Part shown: piece by piece, positions 24,587-35,907 of the stretch
How the letters are laid out: the number at the start of each line of letters is the position of its first letter
Position numbering within the stretch: position 1 is the stretch's first letter
Origin: Asterochloris sp. CNOR1
Lineage: Eukaryota > Chlorophyta > Trebouxiophyceae > Trebouxiales > Trebouxiaceae
DNA length: 64,000 bases
Reading direction: 5' to 3'
NCBI GenBank assembly: GCA_963969365.1
Contig: OZ017749.1
Coordinates: forward strand, 2,790,001 to 2,854,000
Notes under the pieces: model-generated
What the model was told of the DNA's origin: nothing
Databases searched by the model: none
What the model saw: the letters and a program-made list of their open reading frames with translations, nothing else
Translations under genes and position numbers: made by a program

Positions 24587-27500
24587 CTGAAGGAGCTGAT
24601 GCATCACCAGCCTAGCAAAGTCATGGCGACCCTGGTCTGCCAAAATGCCGGGAGAGGGCACTTTCCTCACCAGCTCCTGGACTGCATCGTCTAGATGTTG
24701 GCCTTGTGCATAGCTGCAGGCAGAGCAACACCCCTGTCTACAAGTCACTGAAGGACTGAGAGGCAGACCCTGCTGTCATCAGTCCTAGGCAAACATGGAT
24801 GGCTAGCTGCACTCTGTGAGGGAACATGCCATGGGGAAGCAAGGTGTGCTCACGCTGCAGGCATGCAGCCCCAGCCCCACAAAATGATGGAAGGCAGCCT
24901 GAAGCTGGCTTCTTTGTGCAAAGCTATCATCTTCAGGGGACACAGCATACATACTCAGCAGGTCCTCCTGTCTTGCACGGCTGCACGCTACCCAAGGGCA
25001 ACAGCACCAAGGTGGGCGCAAGCATCTGCAGAAGCCGGGAGACGCACCAAGCCCAGGTGGCACGCTTACTCTCGTAGAAAGTAGACTTTGTCGCCGGGGC
25101 ACCAGATGCTCTGGGGCGGCCGCTGCCACTTGTACCCCAGCCTCTGCATGTGCAGCTCAGCCTCCATGGAGGTGAGGTGGCCCTGGTACCCGAGTAACTT
25201 CCGGGTGCAATCTAACTTGTAGTCCCTGTGGGAGCGCACTGTGAGCTCCAGGGGGTACACAGATGGGGGCCCGTCAGTACGCCTGGCCCTGCAGGCAGTA
25301 CCCAGCAGGAGTGTGGGAACAAGCAACATGACCAGATAGGCTGCAAGGGCCAGACTGCAGGCTGATTGAGGGCTGAGCTGCCTGCTGCTGTCGCAACATT
25401 GAGCTGCAAGAGGCTTCCTGCTGCAGGCTACGGCTGAGGCTCTGCTGCAGTTCTGTTGCAGTTCTGTCCCAGCATAAAGGGCCAAAATTTTGCTGCAGCA
25501 ACAGGGCCAAAAATTGACCGAATGTTCTGCTGCAGTATCGCTGCGGCATGGGCAGCCAGACCTGTTCAGCTGCTGCCCTGCTGTGGCGCTGCTCTAGCAA
25601 CAGGAGCCAGCAATGTTGCCTAAGCGGCACTCTGACTTACTATGCTGCAACTGGAGGGCCAAGCGATGCTGTCCCTGACTCAGCACCAGTGCAGCGCTTC
25701 ATGCATACACAGGCAAGGCCTTCTGGCTGCCAGAGGTGTCAGACATCAGCATCATTGTCTCACACCAGGCTGCAGAGAAGCCCAAAGCGGTGAACCCACG
25801 GCTTTGCATGCAGACTGCCAGATTGCTCAAGCGACAGCAAGGCGAATACACAAAATGCGCGGCAGTGTGGTGCATCGCACACACGAACAAGCCTTGCAGC
25901 TGCTGGCAGGCCTGGGTGGCAGCATCACGATGCTGTGCTCACAGGTGCCACTGCACTCACGGGAATATGTACTTCCAGCAAGGACACTTAGGTGCTGCAT
26001 CATAAAAGCTGGGCGGGATGTCAGCATCGTCCTGACACACATAGCGATAGGCTGTTGTCACTCCATCCAGCGACAGAGGGCGCTCCCCACGGGCGTCCCT
26101 TGTGAGCGGCTCGCTAGCACCCAAGACAGGCGCAGCCTCCTCAAGACAGTAAGCACTCTGGGGTGTAGCCTGCACAGCAGAAGGCTGTCACCACGTGGGG
26201 CACTTGCCGTGGCCAGTCTTGCAGGGGACAACTCTGCATGGGACGGGCCTATGCACTGCACACAGGCCTGCAGCACTCATGAGCAGGACCTGCCGGCCGG
26301 GAGCAAGGGAAGGCAGGGACAAAGACCACCTGCAGGTCTGCTGCATGCAGCTGCAGGACGTCCCAGCTGACCAGGAGGTGCAGCAGATCTTGCCTGGCAG
26401 CAGGGATGAGCCCCTTCTGGCACACTCCTCCTGCTTAGGATCCACTCCGACCTACAGCAGCGCAAGCCACAGTCGAGGAATCTGGAGCCAGAACTGGCAG
26501 GGCGCAAGATCCCCTGTGCCACAAGCTGATAATTTGAGATGGTGTTGAAGCAAAGCACGCCAGCATTGCAGATGCGTGTGTCAAGGTGACCCAACACCTA
26601 AGCATCAGCCCTTGCCGCGTCTTTGGGAGGACTGACCTGCCTCATCAAGTTACAGAGGACGGCCTCTGAAACAGGTGGGTGTGCGCGTCGTGAGGTAGAG
26701 ATAAAGGAGCTCTTGCAAGTCTGCAGGCACACCACCTGCCGGCGCATGCACCTGAGACTGCAGGCTCTCCTGAGGCCCAGCCAGGGCGGCAGGCAGGCAG
26801 TCAGACAGCGGCGAGGTGCCAGCTGCGGGGACGCTGCTGGCCACCTCCTGCAGCAGGGGCAGCTCGGGTGGCAGCATAGCTTTGGCAGCAGGGCTTGTGC
26901 TGAGGTTGACCCAGCCTGGTGTGCCAGCTTTGCCTGCGATGGGGTGCAGGGCTCAGGAGTAGAGCCTGGGCCTGCAACTCTGTGCTGCTCTGATGCTGTC
27001 TCACATGGGCAGCATCAGAGCAGCAGTGTGTGCCTGCAATACATGTCCAGTCAGCGCCTGTGGCTGCTGGTGTCGCCTGAACCAGCAGGTCCCAAGCTGA
27101 CAGGTGCACGCTGCACGGCAGTGCACGGGACTTCCGCTGGCATGTCCAGAGTTAACCAGCACAACAGGCAATGCGTGCCTCTTCATATGCAGGAGCAGCA
27201 GCCCCGGCCCATTGATGCAGGTCGAGACGCCTGCCGGGAAGCTTCAGCACAGATGCAGGCTGGCAGCATGCCTCGGCAGCCTTGTTGTCAGGTGCGGGCT
27301 CATCAATGGGCACGGGCTGCCCCTCCTGCAACCCTGCTAGCGCTGCAGGCTGCTGGTCAGACAGCGCTGCATAATCAGCCTCAAGGTCGCTGCCGGCCTC
27401 TGCAGCCTCATAGTCCAGAGGGATGGGATGGCTGACAAGCTCCTGCAGCAGGGGCGAGGATATACTATGTGTTGTGTGTGTGTGTGTTGAAGACGACTGT

Positions 27501-28789
27501 TGGACGACTGCACAGGGAGGCTAGCCTGAGGCAGCCCCTGCCAATACTGTGTGACATCAGTGCTAACATGGAGGAAGAGGTGTTCTGCCCTTGACTAGAT
27601 ATTTCACAAGTGCGCAAAAGTCCACACCAATGGGCACCTGCTGCCTCTCCTTCAATCCTGTCAGCGCTGCAGGCTGCTGGTCTGACAGCACCTCGTCATC
27701 AGCCTCAAGGTGGCTGCCAATTTCTGAAGCCTCACAGTCCAGAGGGATGGGATGGCCAACGAGCTCCTGCAGCCAGGCAAGTTTGTGTTCTGAAAGGCGC
27801 TGCAGGACAACTGCACAGGTAGGCTAGCATGAGGCAGCCCCTCCCAATACTGTGTGGCATCAGTGCTAACATTGAGGAATAGGGGTTCTGCCCTTGACCT
27901 GTAACAATGTTGCGTGTGTGCGGAAGTCAGCGCCCCAATCAAGCAGGCGAGGCTTGGGAATCAGGCAAAGCGCTGTGGGGCTGGTACCTGTTCTGATGTC
28001 AGGCGCTGGAGGCAGGGCAGAGCACAGAGCCAGAGGCAAGTGGGCACTGCGGCAAGTGCATCTGTCATGCTGCCAGGTGGCACCTGTGCCATGTCCAGAG
28101 CATGGCTTCAAGACAGGTCCAGCAGGCTGTCGCGTGGACTGGCTGACCACAGCAGGCAGGCAGCTGCGCTGGGTGAATAGGACAGCTACCACAAGGCTGG
28201 CAGTGCAGGTGCAGGGCAGGCAGCCTCATGCAAGGCTGGCACTGCTGGCATCCGCTCTGTGCACGAGCGGGGGCTGGGGGAGTGTGGGCTACGCACCTGT
28301 GCTGCTACCACGTGTGCCGCACAATTCGCCTCCTCAACATCCTCCAAGTGGCACAGGAAGTCCTGGTCTGGCAATCGGGCAGGCAGTGCACCATCCTCCC
28401 ATCGCTGATAGGGCGTATTCTCATGGCCCTGCAGAAGCGGTCTTTCAGAGGTCTGACGATGCCTCTTTTGCAGGAACTTGCCCTGTGATCAGGGAGTTGA
28501 ACAGCATGAAAACTGCAATGTAGACTGCACCTGTCCCGTGGAACACCTGGACGCTTTGGCATGAGCATTCCCCGAGCCCCGCCTGCGTGGGCATAGGACT
28601 GTCAATCGTCCCAGCTGGTGTAGCCTGGCTGTGCTGTAAGGATGCTTGGATGACTTCGGCAGGAGATGACAGCAGCTTGGTGCACTGAGGGCCGAAAGGT
28701 TGAAGCCGTTCATCTGGGCATTCGAAAATTGCCCACAAAAATTGCCAGCCCCGAGTGTAGGTCAAGTCCAAGACTTGGTACAGCCTTGA
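24587..28789 (-). CDS. Uncharacterised multi-exon gene
   Basis: I do not recognise the family. Coding-like exons with clean donors and acceptors, in transcript order: YQVLDLTYTRGWQFLWAIFE (start 28,789), ALPARLPDQDFLCHLEDVEE (28.3-28.4 kb), PKPRLLDWGADFRTHATLLQ (27.9-28.0), two related copies of ELV(G/S)HPIPLD.E (27.77 and 27.43), MLPPELPLLQEVASSV (26.87), GLIPAARQDLLHLLVSWDVL (26.4), VTTAYRYVCQDDADIPPSFY then KCPCWKYIFP (26.0), YPLELTVRSHRDYKLDCTRK then LHMQRLGYKWQRPP (25.1-25.25), and HLDDAVQELVRKVPSPGIL (24.6-24.7). Neither the first nor the last exon is certain, and the gene may continue on either side or be two genes. Acidic, Ala/Gln-rich spacers suggest a partly disordered protein. Confidence 0.45.
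27300..27905 (-). repeat. Tandem duplication of about 300-324 bp inside the unknown gene
   Basis: Unit 1 (about 27,300-27,600) and unit 2 (about 27,625-27,905) align from an exon encoding E-L-V-x-H-P-I-P-L-D through the following intron. The offset is 324 bp at the exon and 303 bp at the intronic TCAGTGCTAACAT, so an indel separates them. Both exon copies stay open and read DQQPAAL in the same frame, so the duplication adds an exon. Unit 1 also holds a TG run at about 27,472-27,488. Confidence 0.8.
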
Positions 28790-29410
28790 CTGCCCTAAGG
28801 AGCAGCCTGACTGGGTGTCCGCTGGTCCTGGGCTGTAACGCGTCCTGTATTCAGGCCATGAATGCTACACAAACAAACGCAAGGTTTTGACAGTGCCTGT
28901 GGTGAGCCAGGATAAGTTGTGGTCAAACTTTCAATAAGGAACACGTTAAGATGTGCCGATCCTGTCCTAGGATGTCTGAGACAGAGTGCATGAACATGTG
29001 GGCTGCCCAGCACGCCTCAGCTGCGTGCACGGCTGAGGTTGCGCTGAGCCTGGACGTGTCTGGTCATATCCTATATACTGATGAGAAGGTCATGTTTCAG
29101 AGTGTTGCATGATGGTGGATGGTTCCCAAACAGCCAGCTTGGCATGGTGCATTTACAAAAAAGGCTCATCGCAGTGTTTAGGATGTGGCATGGGTTCAGG
29201 GCCAGACATTAGGCAAATAGATGTTGCAGCAGGCCAAGGTTGTCATGCATTGACGTCTGGTGAGAAACTGCTCAGTGGGTGAATGGCTTCCAGGCTGCTC
29301 CATGAATGGGGCACAGCAACCAGGCATCACTCGCAGCCTGCATGCACCACACAGCTGTCAGCAGCTGCCGCCATTCACAGCCAGAGACCTCCAGCATCAG
29401 TCACACTGAC
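28790..29410. other. Intergenic or intronic stretch with a faint transposase-like trace
   Basis: I find no supported exon. On the plus strand around 29,060-29,180 the translation reads HILYTDEKVMF and, after a stop, continues into a KAHRSV..VAWVQG pattern. This faintly recalls the D-E-containing core of Tc1/mariner-type transposases. It contains stops and no terminal inverted repeats were seen. The base composition looks more AT-rich than its neighbours. Confidence 0.2.
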
Positions 29411-31601
29411 CTGCACCCAACTGCCAGCCTCAAGGTGTAGAGTGCTTCTCACACAGGCACCTTCTGTGCAGACCCACTGGACGGTGTCCTGCCAGCCAGG
29501 CGGACGAGCTCGAAAGATATCAATGCACCCTTGCCTGCAGCATGGAAAGTCGACAACTTTCTGCAGATTCTCAAGCAGCACTGCATTGCAAATATAAAGT
29601 CTGCCTCGATGGCGACGCAATGCTGCTTTGACAACGAGGCAATCAGCACTAATGATCAGCAGATCGACGCGTGCTGCAGCAGCAGAGCACCATCAATGCC
29701 AGTAGCTAGGCAGGCCTCACCTGCATGGCGCCTGCTGCAGGCCAAGGGCAGCGTCGTGTTGCTGCCACAGGTCTACATGCCCATGCTGTCTGCAGGCAGC
29801 CAGGATCGGTTTGAGAGCTGGATGCGTCAGCCCAGCCGTGCATAGAGGTCCAGACTCGCTTGAAGCGTGCAGCCAGCATCCGGTCAGCGCCGCACACCTG
29901 TTGGCATGCAGCAAGCACCTCAGCACTGCTGCACACCTGTCGGCACTGACTTGCAGCATGCAGCAAGCACCAAGGCTTTGTTGCACACCTGTCAGAGGAG
30001 ATGAGGCTGCTGCGCCCCGCCCGCCAGGCTTCCCAGACTTGCCACATGGAGTCCGATGCTGAGGGGCAGGTGCCAGGGAGGCCCAAGCTCTGGACCTGCA
30101 TTTCGATCTCCCCCAGACCAGGCGAGTGCGCAGTCAGGGCCTGCACCGCAGCCTGACGGCATCAGCAGACTATGCAGCACAGCAGGGCTTGAGAGTGTGC
30201 AATCCTCCCCCCCCCCCCCCCCTCCCCCCCGCCCCCGCTGCTCTGAGTGACAAGTGGGGCGCCTCGCCCTGCCAGGCAGCAGGATGAGGCAGCGAAGGAG
30301 CTCACCTGGAGCTGGGGCAGCTTCAGCTTCTCGTCGATCATAACCTGCAGCTCCTGCCACTTGACCCTTCCAGGCGAGCTGGAGCAGCCCAGCCCAAACA
30401 AGCCCTGGAGCCAGCACATACCTGAGAAATACAGAGGATTGAGACTGCGTTGCAGCAATGTGGCCAGGTGCCCAGGGCAAGAAGAAGGCACAGCAGCAGG
30501 TTTCAGCTGACCTTGATAGCAGAGGCGGCCTCCAGAGAGTCTGAGAAGTCAGAGGGATCGATCACCTGCACATGCAAGCTGGTTTTTGTTCAGCAGAGGG
30601 ACAGGCTGCTCGTTGGGCTGCATCCCCTACTCTCCCAAGCCTTGCACCAGCAGGCTGCAGGAACGTGGAGTACACTGAAGTGTCAGCCACGCACAACCAG
30701 CCCTTAGAAGCACGTTGCGGGGCAGGGGGTTGAACGTCAGGAGTGCAGGGATGCAATGAGAGGTGCAGGCCTGGTGGTCAGGGAATCAGGGATGCCCTTC
30801 TCCAAAGCACAGCCCTGACTGTGAGGATACAGGTCTTGTATTCACCAAGGGGTGAGCTGCCCAATGCAAGGAGGATGCCCGGGGGTGGCCCCCACTGCTG
30901 CACAGTCCTGAAGAAGTGGACTGTTTGGTGTCGCACTGTTTGGTGGAGCCAGGACATGCCCACCTGCTGCACCGTCCTGACCACCTCGCAGAAGTCGGAG
31001 GACATGTTCCTGGCGCGCTCCCCCCGGGACCCCTGGTCCTTCCCCTGGGGCACCCCCGTGGACGCCAGCATCAGGAACGTCGGCAGAGCCTGCAGGCATG
31101 ATGTTTAGTGGGTGCACTGCGACTCGATTCCCTCTACAACACACTGGTGGCATCAACTTCCCGTGGGGTGACGGCAACAGCATCCTGCAAGTCAGCAGAG
31201 GCAACAGCCATGATGCTGGGGCACCACAAACATGGGCATCGCTTGTAGCCCTGTCGGCTGCATCATGCACATGCGCAGAGCCTGCAGGCCAGGGACATCA
31301 ACTTACAGGAACCTGGGCAGGGGAGTGCCCACAACCTGCTGCATGATGCCTCTGTTGCCTGACACAGAGGTGCTGACATGCTCACAAGCACAGCTTGGCT
31401 GCTCTGCAGGATCTGGAGAGGACATCGAAGTGGGTCAGCCCAGACACGCCTGACTCTCTGCTGGAGCGGCTGAAGGACCTCACCCTGTTGACTGCCTTCA
31501 TCGTGTACAGATCCTGCAGCAGGCGGACCCCAGGCACGGCATCAATCTCTGCCAGGGTCTCAGCGTCCGGCTCACCTGCCGCTGCCCTGCGCCTGACCCA
31601 C
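29411..31601 (-). CDS. Coding-like exons downstream of MED16, unassigned
   Basis: Minus-strand exons with plausible splice sites, in order: RWVRRRAAAGEPDAETLAEI and AVPGVRLLQDLYTMKAVNRV (start 31,601), ALPTFLMLASTGVPQGKDQG with SSDFCEVVRTVQQV (31.0 kb), VIDPSDFSDSLEAASAIK (30.55), GRVKWQELQVMIDEKLKLPQ (30.35), ALTAHSPGLGEIEMQVQSLG and MWQVWEAWRAGRSSL (30.0-30.14), and GRLYICNAVLLENLQKVVDF with CRQGCIDIFRARPPGWQDTV (29.4-29.65). They could be the C-terminal third of MED16, which is due here, or a separate gene. I could not align them convincingly to either. A short repeat with GCACACCTGT occurs three times near 29,890-30,000. Confidence 0.4.
30207..30230. repeat. Poly-C tract
   Basis: Sixteen C (30,207-30,222), one T, then seven C. 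It lies between coding-like exons of the minus-strand gene, where the transcript would carry G tracts. Confidence 0.95.
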
Positions 31602-31902
31602 CTGCAAAGGTGCTGCACACCTGCTGGACAGCATGTGCACCGCGATGGGATCTGAATTGACGCATACACTGGTAGCCGTCCTCACCCTTACAGGCCGGGA
31701 GCACTGCCTGAAAAGGTGCTGCACGTTTTGACGGGTTGCTGAGCGCACAACGAGCACAATGTTGCAGAGGAAGGTCCAGCAGCTTTCAGGCCGTGCAGAA
31801 GGTGGGCCATACCTCAAAGCGGCTGAAAGCTGGCACACCACACTGAGCAGCTCTACAGGGCGAGCAGACACTGACACTGTCCACAAGCAGGGTGAAGCTC
31901 AC

Positions 31903-34900
31903 CAGACTACATTGAAGAGCAGGTGCACAAGAAGCCTGTCCAGCCAGCGCAACCAGCTGTGCAGGGCAGAGTCATCCTCCTTTGCCATCTGCCAAACAGA
32001 AAGAAACGTCCAGTAAGATCACCACTTCTGCTGCCTGCTGTAGCTGAGCCAGTGGGCAGGGCAGCTGCCTGAGCAGTCAGCAAGGCCCTGTCCGCGCAGT
32101 CTGGAATCATGAATCCTCCTGCATCCGGCCCAGTGCGTGGCAGGTGGCAGCCCTTTGCATGCACTGCCCACCTGTCGCCAGTGGATCTTGCCTGCCTTCT
32201 CATCCTTGGGCAGGGCATGCAGAGCGAGAGTCATGATGTCACAGCAGCGCCGCACAAAAATGTCCTGCAGGGGCAAGCTGCCGTCTGAGGGGGTTGCGCT
32301 TGTTTGGCAGCAGGTGCCAGCAGCTGTAGACTGCCTGAACAAGCCAAGCCCTTGCCGTGAAGCACTGGAGAAGACTGTGCAGGCAGCCTATGACCAGCAA
32401 CAGAGACGCATGAACGGGAGTCAGAGCAGCGTCCCACCTGCATGACCACAGCAGCAGAAGGCTCCTCAAGGCCCGTCAGGATTTGCAGCTTAGCCTGGTC
32501 CCAGCCAACCCTCACATACGCAGGTTCAGGGCCTCTACCCATCTGCACAGCTCTGTCGACCAGGGCCACCGCTGCAGCTACTAGTTGCATTTGCCCGTGG
32601 CGCCCCAGGTGGTGCAGGTGCTGCACCAGGTCCCATCTCGTCACACCAGTGTGCAGGTGCCACAGCAGCCTGCAGGCAGGGCAACAGCATTGGCAGCGGG
32701 GCTGCAGGTCGCCATCAGCCATACGCGTCTGATACATCACGCAGCACTGCAGCAAAGTGGGAAGGCTGCAGGCAAGTGCGCACTATAGTGGGTGAGTGAA
32801 GGCGTCATCGCGGCCTGTTGACCATCATTCAGGCTGAGCAGCTAGCTGGCAGTCCTGGGATGCGGGGACAGGGGCCGACAGCAGGTGCAAAATGTGTACA
32901 CCAAGGCAGCTTTGAATCCTACTTATTAGCCAGTATCTGTGCATCTGTCTCTTGGGAATCCCGTTGCTGGTCCACATCCACCTGCAGGATTGCAGAGAGA
33001 CAGCAGATTTCAGAATGTTTGGCACACCAGGGCATGATGACAGCAGAAGGGCAGGCAGTTGCAGCCCTGACAGCCTGACTGCGGCCATGTCTCATTGTAA
33101 GACAGCTGTGACCTCTTTGGGCCACACGAAGGGCACCATCTGATCGAGGCGCTCATGCCAGGCCGCAAGATTGCAGGTGCAGCTAAAGTCTAGTGGCTGG
33201 TCACTTATGCAACTGAATGCAACCAATCAGCCACTGCCGTTCATGATGATGCAGACAATGGACGTCAGCCAGGGCACAGCTGCCCTGAGACGATGCAATA
33301 GCAAACAGCCTCAGGTGGGAACGCTTGTGCATATGAGGCAACATTCACCTCTGGGTGATGCCTGTCCAGTGGAGCCACAGCCAACAGCAGGGCTGCTGCC
33401 TGCTGCGTTGTGGCTGCCGCAGGCTGCTCGCAATCCCTACACTCCAGGTCAGCGTGCAAGCTGGGCATGCTGCTCAGATCATCATGGGTGCTGTCACCAT
33501 AAGGCGCCTTGCGCTTCTGACCAGATGTTCGGCCTGGCCCCCTGCTGGGCACGTCACAGGCCTGGTGAGCGGCAGCCAGGCAGCAGCCGTTAGGGGACAC
33601 AGCCGCAGCGCGGCAGCTGCTGGAGATCAGGTGGTGTGCCTGCACAGCCAGGCTGCTGCTGTGCAGCAGCACCAGCTCCTGCCACGCTCCTGCAGGGACA
33701 GCATGTCGGCTTCCAGTGCTGTCCAAGTGGTGCAGGACCGCTCACAGCATGGCAGAAGTGCGGAGGCACGCCACAGGGCAAGGCTGGCACTGCTTACAGG
33801 AGCCTGGCTCGCCTCACTGAATATGAAGACAAGTGCGGTGCGCAGCAAAGCGCAATGATGCTCTGCCTCTTTGGAGCAGCAGCAGTGGCAGTGCCATGGC
33901 CTGCAGCAGACACTGCGTGCAGGGAGGCTGCAGGGCATAGGCCTACCTGGCTCCTGGCTGCTGAGCCATATCGATGCCTCCTCCTGGAAGTTCAGCTGGA
34001 GCTGGCATTTCAACCGTGGCTGCAGTCCCAGCGAGGTTTGCAGAGCAACATCCACCAGGCCCGCCAGCTGCCAGCTGGCAGAGGTTTGACCAAGTTCGTG
34101 GCGCTGCAGACTCAGCTGTCCTTCGCTCTGGCATGTGGCAGCCAGCAGCGCTGTCCCTGAGGAGCACAGACAGCAGAGTCTGAGGCAGAACCGTTGACAC
34201 GGTGGTTGACCGCCACCTCCGAGGGCACTGCGTGCTACTAGCAGACTTGAAGGAAGGCTGATGTGCTAACTCTTCAGGCAGACCATTGCCAGCACATCTG
34301 CGCTGCCTGACAGTACAACAGCCCCCTGTGAGGGAGTCTTCTGTGTGTGCAGCAGTCCAGAAAAGTGCATCACTCCAAAGTTAGCAGGCAAGCATGTCTG
34401 TGCGTCGATGCCAGCACACCTGCGCTGCCTGGCACAAAGGCTGCTGCCAGGATCTGGCTGCCAACATCAACCAGTCCCAGCTGCTCCACCACAAAGCAGT
34501 CGCCAGGCCCTGACAGGGTCCGGTTGGGGTACAAGCACAGCTTCAGCAGTAGCAGCTCTGAGGCCCGCTGCTGGGTCTGCAGCAGCAGGTGCAGGGCAGC
34601 CCGGCCTGCAGTGGCCGCAACAGCCATGCAGACCGTGCCTGTGACTGGCAGCCACTGTCTGGCGCTCTTGTGCCAGGCTGGCTTTGCCGCCAGCCTGCTT
34701 GAGCTCCTCCAGAACGCCTGCATGGCAGCGCCTAGCATTGCCAGCCATCTGTTGCGGGAGACGCACACTGTAGCCCAGGCCAGCGGCCCCATGGCATGCA
34801 TTGCTGTGTGGTGCCATTCTTGATGCATCAGCAGCCATCTTGACTGCCCACCTGGATGTCCCCTTCAATCCCAATGGCAATCCCGCAGAGCTTGCTGTGG

Positions 34901-35686
34901 CGAACCCAGTGCTTGGCTGCCTCCTGTGCCAGCCTGGCGCTGTCTTGACCCTGTGTGAAGCGCCCCTCTGACAGGCTACAATGCTCAGCCATCTGTTCGT
35001 TATCTGGTGCGCTGGCACCATGGGACCAGACCAGTGCCGACAGAGGCTCCAACAATTGCAGGTGGACTGCATGGTACAGGGCAGGAGTAGATGCTGTCTT
35101 TAGAGGCTTGAAGATTTGTCTAGCGCAGAATGTCAGGGCTGAAGGCCTTGTGGCACCGGGAACTATATACCTGGCTCCTTCAGGTCAAGCTTCAGGGCAG
35201 CCTGCCCAGACCAGGTCTCGCTGCCAGGGATGCTGCTGCTTGCAGCTGGCGACCAGGCACCCACTTGTCCCAGGCTGGTCCAGGTCAGCAGCGCTGACCG
35301 ATGCAGAGCAGGAGCCCAGGCAATGCCAAGAAGCTGCTCCTGCTGTGAGGCATCCAGGGGTATGTGCAACATGCCATTTGCCTGCAGGACCCAGATCTCC
35401 TGTCAGCATGGACATGGCTGCAAGACTAGCATCGCCTGCAGAGGACACTGAGACTAGGGTCTGCCAACACTAGCATTGCCCTCATTCTCACCTGTGGCCA
35501 GGCTGGATCAATGACATCAATCCTTGCATTGGCACCACCTCCCTGAGAGCTAACGGCAAGCAGGCCAGATCTGGCTTGCCACTGCAAATGCCTGACGGAG
35601 GACCTAAGTCCAAGAGCAACCTCGAAGCATGTACAGCCTTCCTGCGCATCAAATTTCTCGTCTGGTGATGCGGAGGGCAGCAACAT
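31903..35686 (-). CDS. MED16: Mediator subunit 16 (MED16), at least the N-terminal two thirds
   Basis: MED16 is a tail-module subunit of Mediator with an N-terminal WD40 propeller. From an ATG at 35,686 the first exon reads GLRSSVRHLQWQARSGLLAV then ARIDVIDPAWPQ, matching the first propeller blade (an IHILDTEHPW-like strand in the human protein). The next exon has LLGIAWAPALHRSALLTWTS and LGQVGAWSP, matching the EWD..G..LLS...G.I..WS blade. Then come LEPLSALVWSHGAS and KHWVRHSKLCGIAIGIEGDI (34.83-35.06 kb). Helical exons follow: GVTRWDLVQHLHHLG through VGWDQAKLQILTGL (32.45-32.7), DIFVRRCCDIMTLALHALPK (32.2) and LHNWLRWLDRLLVHLLFNVV (31.9-32.0). The last aligns with the LLQWVGDFVLYLLA region. 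The start may lie slightly upstream, and the C-terminus is unresolved. Confidence 0.65.
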
Positions 35687-35907
35687 GTCGGGGTCACGGA
35701 ATGGCCATGCAGACTGATAATTTGACAGCAGGGGAATGATGTTTCACCAAATGATCAGGCCAAATTGACTAAGTTCACACAGCTGTGTCTTGCTGGCCTG
35801 GCGCGCGCAAGCATTGCTTGATTCAAGTACCCAGCACTTCAGTTCTGTTGACAGTAGTACTGCTTAGCTTCACAAGGTTCAGATTACCACTGCGACTGCA
35901 ACTGAGT

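Noticed and set aside
26650-26877. Similarity of a YLYLTT peptide here to the SPT6 exon at 2.8 kb, suggesting an SPT6 pseudogene
   Set aside because: Only six residues match. Flanking sequence on both sides is unrelated.
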